A DNA stretch of 49,489 nucleotides, from assembly GCA_028689545.1 (NCBI GenBank), contig JAQVCX010000013.1:1-49489 (forward strand). The letters are read 5' to 3'. The position numbers and the translations under genes are program-made. The notes below the pieces were generated by a model, which was not told where the DNA came from, searched no databases, and saw only the letters and a list, made by a program, of their open reading frames with translations. Each line of letters opens with the position of its first letter. The stretch's first letter is position 1. This document shows, in pieces, positions 19,824 to 27,611 of the stretch. This stretch comes from Parabacteroides sp. Lineage in GTDB: Bacteria > Bacteroidota > Bacteroidia > Bacteroidales > Tannerellaceae.

Positions 19824-19915
19824 GATGTTTGCTAAATAGGTGCGTAAGATAGAAAATTCTTTAAAAGCGGCCAACTTCTAATGGCGGAAATGAGACAAGG
19901 AATCTTTCTTTTATG

Positions 19916-19923
19916 TATATTTG
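19916..19923 (+). promoter_or_regulatory. -7 element of the ferritin promoter
   Basis: TATATTTG matches the consensus and lies 65 bases upstream of the ferritin ATG at 19988. The -33 motif is not obvious. Confidence 0.5.
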
Positions 19924-19987
19924 CGTCAAGACAAACTTTGTGAACGAGACAGAGCGTCGATATTACTATTTAATAAATGATGGAATT

Positions 19988-20470
19988 ATGATCTTAAGTA
20001 GAAATTTGTCAGAGGCAATCAATGCCCAGGTTAACGCGGAGATGTGGTCTTCGAATTTGTATTTGTCAATGGCCGTGTATTTCCAGAAAGCGGGATTCAC
20101 CGGATTCGCTCATTGGATGAGGAAACAAGCGAATGAGGAGTTGGAACACGCCCATAAGTTGATCGATTACGCCTTGGACCGTGGCGGCGACATCGCGATC
20201 GGACAGATCAACGTGGTCCCGACAGGCTGGGGAAATCCGTTGGAGGTGTTCGAACATGTCTACAAGCACGAGTGCTACGTATCGGAGTTGATCGATAAAC
20301 TGGTCGATATAGCCGAGGCCGATAAGGATCACGCTACCCGCGAGTTCTTGGCTTGGTTCATTAATGAGCAAGTGGAGGAGGAATCGACAGCGAAAGAAAT
20401 CGTAGACCAATTGAAGAATTATGGCGAGTGTCATTACGCCATTATGGATCATAAATTGGGCAAGAGATAA
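19988..20470 (+). CDS. ftnA: Bacterial non-heme ferritin
   Basis: A 160-residue iron-storage ferritin (24-mer cage) from the ATG at 19988. An upstream extension to 19913 would begin inside the -7 element and is not translated in this view. All ferroxidase-centre residues line up with E. coli FtnA: Glu18, Glu51, His54, Glu95, Gln128 and Glu131. It oxidises Fe(II) and stores iron as a mineral core, protecting against Fenton chemistry in an aerotolerant anaerobe. It is monocistronic, with a promoter at 19916 and a terminator at 20492. Confidence 0.95.
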   Translation: MILSRNLSEAINAQVNAEMWSSNLYLSMAVYFQKAGFTGFAHWMRKQANEELEHAHKLIDYALDRGGDIAIGQINVVPTGWGNPLEVFEHVYKHECYVSELIDKLVDIAEADKDHATREFLAWFINEQVEEESTAKEIVDQLKNYGECHYAIMDHKLGKR

Positions 20471-20491
20471 TAAATCTCTGTCGGGAAATAG

Positions 20492-20527
20492 AAAAAGGCT
20501 GCATCTTCATCGGGCGCAGCCTTTTTT
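20492..20527 (+). terminator. Terminator of the ferritin gene
   Basis: AAAAAGGCTGC pairs with GCAGCCTTTTTT across a short loop, followed by a T run; a textbook Rho-independent terminator 22 bp after the stop. Confidence 0.88.
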
Positions 20528-20577
20528 GTCGTATTTTTACCCGGTAAAATCAGTAAAGAATACTATAAGATAGAAAT

Positions 20578-21018
20578 ATGAGATTAAGCGATGTATGGTT
20601 TACGGCTCTCTCAGAAAATGAGTCGGGGCAAATGATTACCGTTTACGGGCGGGACGAGTTGAACGAGTTCGTCGAATCCGGCAAGTTCAAGGAACGTGTG
20701 GAGATCACTTGGAAATACGAGGGAGACGGGAAAGGCCTTCCCGCCGATGACCTTGGCGAGAAAATGGAGGCCGTGGAGGAAGCGCTTCGCAAGGCGATGG
20801 AAAAGAAAGACAAGCTGGCTATCCTGACGGGTGTCTATACCGGAGGGGGAGAGAAGGTCTGGGTGTTTTACACTCGTACCGTGCGTGTGTTCGGCGAGCG
20901 CTTGAATGAGGCCTTGGCTCCTTTCGAGTTATTGCCCATCTCTATTTATACCGAGGTGGACCCGGATTGGGAGGAATATAAGGACATGTACGAGATGAAA
21001 GAATGGGCCGTGGATTGA
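20578..21018 (+). CDS. DUF695-like protein
   Basis: A 146-residue soluble protein without signal or membrane segment. The pattern TGVYTGGGEKVWVFYTRTVRVFGERLNEAL in the middle and the acidic end IYTEVDPDWEEYKDMYE resemble the DUF695 family, whose function is unknown. The first half contains ITWKYEGDGKGLPADD and a helix EKMEAVEEALRKAMEKK. The stop codon is followed almost at once by the 22-bp repeat array that fills the gap to the convergent thrC gene. It sits between ferritin and thrC with no obvious functional link to either. Confidence 0.75.
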   Translation: MRLSDVWFTALSENESGQMITVYGRDELNEFVESGKFKERVEITWKYEGDGKGLPADDLGEKMEAVEEALRKAMEKKDKLAILTGVYTGGGEKVWVFYTRTVRVFGERLNEALAPFELLPISIYTEVDPDWEEYKDMYEMKEWAVD

Positions 21019-21022
21019 GTGA

Positions 21023-21120
21023 TATATAGGCATCGCCCTACACGTATATCGGTATAGGCCCACGCTGGTATACGTGTAGGCTTATGCCGATATATGTATA
21101 GGGCGATGCCTATATACGTG
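21023..21120. repeat. 22-bp repeat array 2, a near-perfect long palindrome
   Basis: Four 22-bp units begin at 21024, 21046, 21068 and 21090, with a partial at 21112. The outer 30 bases on the left (21023-21052) are the reverse complement of 21087-21116 at 28 of 30 positions, and the inner units are also partly complementary, so the array can fold into one long hairpin. It occupies the 103-bp gap between the convergent stop codons of the DUF695 gene and thrC, and may double as a bidirectional 3'-end structure. The end block GGGCGATGCCTATA is shared with array 3. Confidence 0.92.
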
Positions 21121-21121
21121 T

Positions 21122-22435
21122 TTACCGGCTCATCAGGAACAATTTGAATCCATCGAAATCCTTCGCCAGCTCGATGCTTTGCTTGGTGCCTTCCAGGAAG
21201 GCTTTTAGCTTCGCGGGGATCTCGATGTCTGTATCCAGTATCTTATCTACGGTTCCCTTGAACTTGGCGGGATGGGCGGTCTCAAGGAATAGGCCCGTCT
21301 CGGTTTCGCTCAGGTCGCTGTCTATTAATCCTTGGTAGCCACAGGCCCCGTGCGGGTCGAGGATATATCCGGTCTCTTTATAGACGGCTCGCATCGTAGA
21401 GGCGATGTCCTCGTCCGTATAGCGATGTCCGGAGATCAGTTTGCCTATTTCTTTATGAGGATCATGGAACGCGCCGAATAGGTCGATGATACGGGCGAAA
21501 TTACTCGGGTCGCCTACGTCCATGGCGTTCGCTAGGGTGGCTACTGATGGGCGGGGCGTATAAGTCCCCGTATTCAGGTATTCCAGGAATACGTCGTTGC
21601 GGTTGTTGGCCGCCACGAAGCGCTTGATGGGGAGTCCCATCCAGTAGGCGAACAATCCGGCGGTGATGTTTCCGAAGTTGCCGCTCGGCACGCAAACGAC
21701 CAGCTCGTCCGCCTTTCCCAGCTTGTCCAGTTGGGCGTAAGCGTTGAAATAGTAGAACGATTGGGGCAAGAAGCGGGCTACGTTGATGGAGTTCGCCGAG
21801 GTCAGTTTCATATGCCGGTTTAGTTCCTCGTCCATAAAGGCGGATTTAACCAGCGCTTGGCAATCGTCGAACGTGCCGTCTATCTCCAAAGCGGTGATGT
21901 TCTGTCCTAATGTGGTGAACTGGCATTCTTGGATCGGGCTGACCTTTCCCTTGGGATAAAGCACATAGACGTGAATGCCCGGGACGCCTAGGAACCCGTT
22001 GGCTACGGCGCTTCCCGTATCGCCGGAAGTGGCGACCAATACGTTTACTTGCTTCAGTCCCTCTTTCTTTATGAAATAACCGAGCAGGCGGGCCATGAAG
22101 CGGCCTCCTACATCCTTGAAGGCCAGCGTAGGCCCGTGAAATAACTCTAGGCTATAGATTTGATCCTTTACCGGCACCACCGGGGTCTCGAAGGAGAGCG
22201 TATCTTTTACGATACCGTCTAATACCTCCGGCTCGATGTCTTCCCCGAAAAACATCCGCGCTACCGTGCAGGCGATCTCGTGGAAAGACTGGTTCTTCAT
22301 GTTGGCTATCACCTCCTCGTCCAAGGAGTCGATATACTCGGGCATATATAATCCCTTATCGCCGGCCAGACCTTTCACGACGGCCTCTTCTAGGCTGGCT
22401 ACAGGGGCTTGCTTGTTTGTACTGTAATATTCCAT
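21122..22435 (-). CDS. thrC: Threonine synthase
   Basis: A 437-residue PLP enzyme that converts O-phosphohomoserine to threonine. The PLP lysine is Lys107 in GPTLAFKDVGGRF, and the phosphate/PLP loops VATSGDTGSAVANGF and CVPSGNFGNITAG are present, as in long fungal/proteobacterial-type threonine synthases that begin with YYSTN. It is the last gene of the thrA-apgM-thrC operon, starting 3 bp after the apgM-like stop codon. It converges with the DUF695 gene over repeat array 2. Confidence 0.96.
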   Translation of the reverse strand: MEYYSTNKQAPVASLEEAVVKGLAGDKGLYMPEYIDSLDEEVIANMKNQSFHEIACTVARMFFGEDIEPEVLDGIVKDTLSFETPVVPVKDQIYSLELFHGPTLAFKDVGGRFMARLLGYFIKKEGLKQVNVLVATSGDTGSAVANGFLGVPGIHVYVLYPKGKVSPIQECQFTTLGQNITALEIDGTFDDCQALVKSAFMDEELNRHMKLTSANSINVARFLPQSFYYFNAYAQLDKLGKADELVVCVPSGNFGNITAGLFAYWMGLPIKRFVAANNRNDVFLEYLNTGTYTPRPSVATLANAMDVGDPSNFARIIDLFGAFHDPHKEIGKLISGHRYTDEDIASTMRAVYKETGYILDPHGACGYQGLIDSDLSETETGLFLETAHPAKFKGTVDKILDTDIEIPAKLKAFLEGTKQSIELAKDFDGFKLFLMSR

Positions 22436-22438
22436 GAT

Positions 22439-23647
22439 CTAATCGTTTAGAAATTCTTTAATAAATTGATCTTTTTCCAGTATGCCATATTTGCCGTTCG
22501 CTACGGAGAACTCATCAAAGGTGGTAACGGAGTCGGGTTGCTCGCCCGGTTTATAAATCAGGAAAGGAATCGGGGTGTTCGTATGCGTACGGATGGCGCA
22601 AGGAGTAGGGTGGTCCGGAAGGATGGCGATCGCCACCGGCTCGTCCCATGTTCGCGTTTCCTCGTAGATGATACGTACGGCGCGGTTGTCCAGGTTCTCT
22701 ATCGTCTTGAGCTTTAGGTCTACGTCTCCCTCGTGCCCGGCCTCGTCGCTCGCCTCGATGTGGAGGTAGACGAAGTCGTTTGTCTTGAGGGCCTCAAGGG
22801 CGGCGTGCGCTTTTCCCTCGTAGTTCGTGTCGTATAATCCGGTGGCTCCCTCTACGTGGAGCACCTCAAGGCCGGCGTAAACGCCGATTCCCCGGATAAG
22901 ATCGACGGCGGAGATGACGGCCCCTTTCTCGAACCCATACATCTCTCGCATCGTTCGCATGGCCGGACGGTAGCCCGGAGACCAAGGCCAGATACTGTTG
23001 GCCGGGTCTTTCCCCGCCGCCATACGCTTGAGGTTCACCGGGTGATCCTTCAAGATATCTTGCGACTGGAGGATTAACTCGTTTAATAAGTCGGCGGTCT
23101 CTCTCGCTTCCGGTACTTCCGGCTTTATCAGTAAGGGGCGGAAAGGGTGGAGGGGCACGTCGTGCGGCGGCGTACAATCCAGGCGCTTATCGCCTCCTTT
23201 TATCACCAACAAATGACGATAGGATACGCCCGTATAGAACTTGACACGGTCGGAGCCTAATCGCTCGTTCAGGTATTGGATCAACTCGTCCGCCTCCTCC
23301 GTGGAGATATGGCCGGAAGAGTGGTTCTTCAAGATGTCGCCCTCTACGCAGATCAGGTTACAGCGCATCGCCATCTCGCCGGGCTGCAGCGCCACGCCGA
23401 TACTGGCCGCCTCCAATACGCCCCGTCCCTCGTAAACGGTAGGCAGGTCATAGCCCAATACGGCCATGTTCGCTACCTCGCTACCGGGATGGAACCCATC
23501 CGCTACGGTCTTCATCAGCCCGGTCACTCCGAGTTCCGCCAATTTATCCATATAAGGAGTCTTGGCGTATTGCATCGGGGTCTTGCCTCCCAGCGCCTCT
23601 ATTGGCTCGTCGGCCATTCCATCGCCTAAAATAATAATATGCTTCAT
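22439..23647 (-). CDS. apgM: aPGAM-family phosphotransferase; candidate homoserine kinase
   Basis: A 402-residue member of the alkaline-phosphatase superfamily, in the archaeal-type cofactor-independent phosphoglycerate mutase group. Visible signatures are the metal-binding start HIIILGDGMADEP, the nucleophile Ser56 in HPGSEVANMAVLGYD, HIEASDEAGHEGD, and LPDHPTPCAIRTHTNTPIPF. It is encoded between thrA and thrC, exactly where homoserine kinase (thrB) would be expected, and no GHMK-type thrB is in the operon. Members of this family in bacteria lacking ThrB have been proposed to phosphorylate homoserine. That role is the best reading of the context. A glycolytic mutase is the alternative. Confidence 0.88.
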   Translation of the reverse strand: MKHIIILGDGMADEPIEALGGKTPMQYAKTPYMDKLAELGVTGLMKTVADGFHPGSEVANMAVLGYDLPTVYEGRGVLEAASIGVALQPGEMAMRCNLICVEGDILKNHSSGHISTEEADELIQYLNERLGSDRVKFYTGVSYRHLLVIKGGDKRLDCTPPHDVPLHPFRPLLIKPEVPEARETADLLNELILQSQDILKDHPVNLKRMAAGKDPANSIWPWSPGYRPAMRTMREMYGFEKGAVISAVDLIRGIGVYAGLEVLHVEGATGLYDTNYEGKAHAALEALKTNDFVYLHIEASDEAGHEGDVDLKLKTIENLDNRAVRIIYEETRTWDEPVAIAILPDHPTPCAIRTHTNTPIPFLIYKPGEQPDSVTTFDEFSVANGKYGILEKDQFIKEFLND

Positions 23648-23651
23648 TATT

Positions 23652-23690
23652 AGTTGACAGTTGACAAGTGACAGTTGACAGTTTTAACTG
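23652..23690. repeat. TTGACAGTTGACA-type direct repeats between apgM and thrA
   Basis: Four tandem variants of AGTTGACA, followed by the short palindrome AGTTTTAACT, lie just upstream of the apgM-like start codon. The same motif recurs twice in the thrA leader (26199-26226 and, inverted, 26335-26370). Confidence 0.75.
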
Positions 23691-23725
23691 GCACTTTTTA
23701 TCATTTTTACTATACTTACAACTAT

Positions 23726-23773
23726 CGATATCATCTTGCTCGCTAACGAATGTTAGCGATCGAGATGATATCG
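23726..23773 (-). repeat. 22-bp inverted repeat across the thrA stop codon
   Basis: The arms at 23726-23747 and 23752-23773 are complementary at 20 of 22 positions around a 4-base loop (GAAT). The thrA stop codon (23743-23745) lies in the left arm, so the right arm is coding and most of the left arm is not. On the minus strand no T run follows. Confidence 0.85.
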
Positions 23774-26184
23774 GCGAATACGCCGGCTGCTGTCACGTCT
23801 GCCCCCGCGCCATAGCCTTTGATGATCATTGGATATTCATGGTATCTCTCGGTGGAGATCATGATGATGTTGTTGCTGCCCTCCAGCTCATAGAACGGAT
23901 GGTGGCTGTCTACGGCCTGCAAGCCTACCTCGCAAGCGCCGTTCTCCATCTTGGCCACGAAGCGGAAGCGTTTGCCTTCCGCTTCCAGTAGCTGGCGTTT
24001 CTCTTCGAAGCCGGTGTCTGTTTCCTTGATATTCTTCCAGAAGTCCTCCAGGGAACCTTCGAAATACTTCTCCGGGATGAACAAGTTCCGTTTCACGTCG
24101 GCTTGCTCCACCGGATAACCGGCCTCACGGGCCAAGATAACCAGCTTACGGATTACGTCTTTGCCACAAAGGTCGATACGAGGGTCCGGCTCGGCGTATC
24201 CGGCTTCCTTCGCCATATGGATCGCCTCGCTGAAAGGGATATCGGCTCTGATGGTGTTGAAGATATAATTCAGCGTGCCGGAAAGCACGGCTTCCAGTTT
24301 CAGTATATGATCGCCGCTATTGATCAAGTCGTTCATCGTATTGATGATCGGGAGGCCGGCGCCTACGTTCGTCTCGAACAGGAACTTGATGTCCCGGTGG
24401 CGGGCGGTCTCCTTTAGCTTGGTGTAATTTTCGTAGGAGGAAGAGGCCGCTTCTTTATTGGCCGCCACTACGGATATGTTGTTGTTCATCAACGTCTCGT
24501 AAAGAGCCGCCACGTGCGGGCTCGCCGTGCAATCCACGAATACGGAGTTGAAGATATTCATCTTTACGATCTCCTCGCACAGATGCTCCGGGTTGCTCTC
24601 TTCCCCGTTCTCCTTCAGCACCTCCAGATAATTGTCGAGGTTGATCCCTTCCCGGTCCAAAAGGGCTTTCTTGGAGTTTGAGATGCCCACGACGTTCAGC
24701 TTCAAGCCATTTTGCTGCATCAGCTTGGGTTGTTGGATGCGTATCTGCTCCAGCAGGTTGCCGCCCACCGTTCCTACGCCGGCGATGAAAAGGTTCAATA
24801 CCTTATATTCGGATAGAAAAAAGGAGTCGTGGATGGAGTTCAACGCCTTGCGGAGATACTGCAGCTTGATGACGAACGATATATTCGTCTCGGAGGCACC
24901 TTGGGCGCAAGCGATCACGCTGATGCCCGCGCGTCCCAGCGTACCGAACAGTTTGCCGGCGATGCCCGGCGTGCGTTTCATGTTCTCGCCCACGATAGCG
25001 ACGGTAGCCAGGTCTTTCTCCGCCACGGTATCGTTCATGTCGCCCTGCGCGCGTTCCAGGGCGAACTCCTCGTTCAATACCTGCACGGCCAAATCGGCGT
25101 TGGCGTTACGTACGGCGAAGGTCGTGTTGTTCTCGGAGCTGGCCTGCGATACCATGAACACGCTGATGCCATTCTTGGCGAGCGTCTTGAAGATGCGGTA
25201 GTTCACGCCAATCACGCCCACCATACCTAGTCCTTGCACCGTGATCAGGCAGGTGTCGTTGATGGAGGAGATACCTTTGATGATGGCCTTGCCTTCTTCC
25301 TTTACCTTCTCCTTGGAGACGTAGGTCCCGGGAGCGGTCGGGTTGAAGGTATTCAGGATGCGGATCGGGATATTCTTATGATAAACCGGATAGATCGTCG
25401 GCGGATAGATCACTTTCGCCCCGAAGTTACACAACTCCATCGCCTCCGTGAAAGTAAGTCGGTCGATTACGTAGGCGGAGCTGATCACACGGGGATCGGC
25501 GGTCATGAAACCATCCACGTCCGTCCAGATCTCCAGGACTGATGCGTCCAGGGCGGTCGCCAAGATGGAGGCGGTATAGTCCGAGCCCCCTCGTCCGAGG
25601 TTCGTTACCTCTCCGGTCTCTGTGCTGGAGGAGATGAACCCGGGGACCAAGGATACTTTGGGCAGCGGCGAGAAGGTCTCTTTTATAAGCTTGTTGGTCA
25701 AGTCGAAATCCACGATATGCTTGTTGAATTGCTTGACGGTCTTGATATATTTGCGTGAGTCGAACAACTTAGCGTCCTTGATCACGTTCGACACGATCAA
25801 GGAGGATAGACGCTCGCCATAACTTACGATCGTATCGGAGGTCTTGACGGATAAATCGTTAATCAAATAAACTCCTTTGAAAATATTGCTCAACTCATCC
25901 AGTAAAGCCAGCGCTTTCTTCTGTACGTCCAAGCGTACCTGCTTGTCCTCGATCACTCCCTCGATCACGTCCAGATGGCGGGTGATGATCTCCGACAGTT
26001 CTTTCTCGTAGGCAAGGTCGCCCTTAGAAGCCATGGTGGAGGTTGACAGTAATTTGTCGGTGATGCCCCCTAAGGCGGAGACAACCACGATTACGGGCTC
26101 TTCTATGGCCTCTACTATTTTCTTTACACTTAAGATACTATTCACGGAACCTACGGATGTTCCGCCGAATTTTAATACTTTCAT
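23743..26184 (-). CDS. thrA: Bifunctional aspartate kinase / homoserine dehydrogenase
   Basis: An 813-residue fusion catalysing the first and third steps from aspartate to threonine and methionine. The kinase (about 1-300) opens with KFGGTSVGS and has NLGRGGSDYTA and EIWTDVDGFMTADPR. Two ACT domains follow (about 310-460; GLGMVGVIGVNYRIF, ENMKRTPGIAGKLF), implying feedback control by threonine. The homoserine dehydrogenase (about 465-813) has the nucleotide loop GVGTVGGN, the conserved VAANKEA, and SGTLNYIFN and AKEAGYAEPDPR. It is the first gene of the thrA-apgM-thrC operon. Upstream lie a possible leader peptide and a long-range inverted repeat; a hairpin spans its stop codon. Confidence 0.96.
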   Translation of the reverse strand: MKVLKFGGTSVGSVNSILSVKKIVEAIEEPVIVVVSALGGITDKLLSTSTMASKGDLAYEKELSEIITRHLDVIEGVIEDKQVRLDVQKKALALLDELSNIFKGVYLINDLSVKTSDTIVSYGERLSSLIVSNVIKDAKLFDSRKYIKTVKQFNKHIVDFDLTNKLIKETFSPLPKVSLVPGFISSSTETGEVTNLGRGGSDYTASILATALDASVLEIWTDVDGFMTADPRVISSAYVIDRLTFTEAMELCNFGAKVIYPPTIYPVYHKNIPIRILNTFNPTAPGTYVSKEKVKEEGKAIIKGISSINDTCLITVQGLGMVGVIGVNYRIFKTLAKNGISVFMVSQASSENNTTFAVRNANADLAVQVLNEEFALERAQGDMNDTVAEKDLATVAIVGENMKRTPGIAGKLFGTLGRAGISVIACAQGASETNISFVIKLQYLRKALNSIHDSFFLSEYKVLNLFIAGVGTVGGNLLEQIRIQQPKLMQQNGLKLNVVGISNSKKALLDREGINLDNYLEVLKENGEESNPEHLCEEIVKMNIFNSVFVDCTASPHVAALYETLMNNNISVVAANKEAASSSYENYTKLKETARHRDIKFLFETNVGAGLPIINTMNDLINSGDHILKLEAVLSGTLNYIFNTIRADIPFSEAIHMAKEAGYAEPDPRIDLCGKDVIRKLVILAREAGYPVEQADVKRNLFIPEKYFEGSLEDFWKNIKETDTGFEEKRQLLEAEGKRFRFVAKMENGACEVGLQAVDSHHPFYELEGSNNIIMISTERYHEYPMIIKGYGAGADVTAAGVFADIISIANIR

Positions 26185-26379
26185 CTTCTTGTATTTGATA
26201 GTTGACAGTCGACAGGTTGACAGTTATCGGGAGATAAATGTCTGCTGTAAACCGGACAACTGGGGTTTATTATTAAAGAGATAATTTAAAAAGGATTTAA
26301 TTAGGTAGTGATAGCTGACTTGTGCGTGTGACAATAAACTGTCAACTGTCCATTGTCAACTGTCAACTAAACCGAAGTG
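26185..26379 (-). promoter_or_regulatory. thrA leader with long-range stem
   Basis: On the minus-strand transcript, the AGTTGACAGTTGACA arm (26370 to 26335) can pair with TAACTGTCAACCTGTC and GACTGTCAAC (26226 to 26199), enclosing about 108 AT-rich bases. The 3' arm ends 15 bases before the thrA ATG. No T-run terminator is seen, so any control would act on translation or RNA stability (inference). Confidence 0.4.
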
Positions 26380-26445
26380 TTACATGCTAACCCCCCAAGG
26401 GGTCATCAATGCCCAGGTATAATATGAGGACTCTACACTCTTCAT
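26380..26445 (-). CDS. Possible thr operon leader peptide (21 codons)
   Basis: A short frame with ATG at 26445 and TAA at 26382-26380. The peptide starts MKSVESSYY, continues TWALM, and ends TPWGVSM. It contains only two Thr, unlike the Thr/Ile-rich E. coli thrL, so classical attenuation is not evident. A GACCCCTTGGGGGGT hairpin lies near its end. It sits between the EamA gene and thrA and follows a promoter-like motif at 26484. Evidence is positional only. Confidence 0.35.
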   Translation of the reverse strand: MKSVESSYYTWALMTPWGVSM

Positions 26446-26483
26446 TGATTTTGTATTGTGCTTATTCTTTTATATTATGGGGG

Positions 26484-26514
26484 CAATATTACGCATTATT
26501 TTTCATATTGCAAG
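26484..26514 (-). promoter_or_regulatory. Candidate thr operon promoter
   Basis: On the minus strand, CTTG (26514 to 26511), a 19-bp spacer and TAATATTG (26491 to 26484) approximate the TTTG / TAnnTTTG consensus with one mismatch in each element. It overlaps the EamA stop codon. Confidence 0.35.
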
Positions 26515-27454
26515 CGTTTTTGTCAAAAGATTGACTGTTTTGTTGCTCAATATCCGCCCGGCTCTTGCTTTGGGTCACCAGATAGACACCGGAGAAAACA
26601 AGTGCCGCCGAAGCCAGTTTGGTTACGCTAAAGCTATCCTGACCGATGAATACGGCGATAAAGGAAGCTACGATCGGTTGGATATAATTGTACATGCTGA
26701 CGGTGGTCGGGCGGATTCGCTTCAAGGCCAGCGGTATTAATAAATAAGGTACGAAGGTGGCCCCGAATAGCACGAAGAAGATGGCTCCCAGCTCTCGCCC
26801 GTCGAATATCTCTTTATGGAAAGCCGGGGTATTCCAGATGGATTCCATAGCGAAAGGCAGGGTGATCAGCGTGGAGAACAGGAACATCCATTTCATCATC
26901 GTGACGGATGAGTACTTCAGTGTTAGCGGCTTGGATACTACCAGATAGATCGAGTACATGAATCCGCTCACCGTAATCAACAGGTTTCCCCCCAGGCTAC
27001 TCGCTTGGCCGGAGCCTTGCGTGGATTGTAGTATCAAGGAGATCGCCCCGCTTATACCCAGCAATACCCCGAAGGTCTTCATCCGTGTGATAGGCTCCTT
27101 CAGGATCAAGGCCGCCAATATCATGACGAAGATGGGGACGGCGGTCACTATAATGGAAGCGTCTACCGGCGAGGTGGTATTCAGTCCCCAGATAAACAGC
27201 CCTTGGTTCAAGCCTACTCCGCAAAGGGCGCAAAGGCATAGAAGCCCCAGGTCTTTCAGCGGCACCTTCTCGTAAGGGACGAATAGGGAGGCGATCCAGA
27301 ACATCACGCAAGCGAAGCTCATCCGCATACTCGTTAACGCCTCGGGGCGCACATGGTCGGGAAGCAGATATTTGGATACGGGCATATTGATGGCGAACAG
27401 GATGTTGGCCACTAAAATAAGGAGATGCCCCTTTAGCTTTTCTTGATTTATCAT
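26489..27454 (-). CDS. EamA/DMT-family transporter
   Basis: A 321-residue inner-membrane protein with about ten hydrophobic helices arranged as two EamA repeats (about 8-145 and 155-295), the drug/metabolite transporter fold. Typical segments are FAINMPVSKYLLP near the start, SPVDASIIVTAVPIFVMILAALILKEPI at the end of repeat one, and TVSMYNYIQPIVASFIAVFIGQDSF in repeat two. Members export amino acids or other metabolites; the substrate cannot be read from the sequence. Its position directly upstream of the thr operon makes a homoserine/threonine efflux role conceivable, but the genes appear to have separate promoters. Confidence 0.85.
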   Translation of the reverse strand: MINQEKLKGHLLILVANILFAINMPVSKYLLPDHVRPEALTSMRMSFACVMFWIASLFVPYEKVPLKDLGLLCLCALCGVGLNQGLFIWGLNTTSPVDASIIVTAVPIFVMILAALILKEPITRMKTFGVLLGISGAISLILQSTQGSGQASSLGGNLLITVSGFMYSIYLVVSKPLTLKYSSVTMMKWMFLFSTLITLPFAMESIWNTPAFHKEIFDGRELGAIFFVLFGATFVPYLLIPLALKRIRPTTVSMYNYIQPIVASFIAVFIGQDSFSVTKLASAALVFSGVYLVTQSKSRADIEQQNSQSFDKNACNMKNNA

Positions 27455-27544
27455 AAGAACGATCCTTGCTTGGTATAAGTGATATAATGTGTACAGGCTT
27501 ATGTTTCGGCGAGCAAAGGTCTTACTTTTTTTTGTAAATAGGAA

Positions 27545-27580
27545 ATGATCCGTTAGTAAAGTGTTTTACATACGGATCAT
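27545..27580. terminator. Hairpin downstream of the atp operon
   Basis: ATGATCCGT (27545-27553) and ACGGATCAT (27572-27580) form a perfect 9-bp stem, with an inner GTAAA/TTTAC pair. It lies 32 bp after the atpG stop (minus strand) and lacks a strong T run, so it may be a weak terminator or an RNA 3'-end stabiliser. Confidence 0.5.
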
Positions 27581-27611
27581 CGCGTTTAGTCAAGGAAGCA
27601 TCGTGTTTTTG

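Noticed and set aside
26380..26445. A classical Thr/Ile attenuator for the thr operon
   Set aside because: The short frame has only two Thr codons and no Ile run, and no Rho-independent terminator lies between it and thrA, so I list it only as a possible leader peptide.
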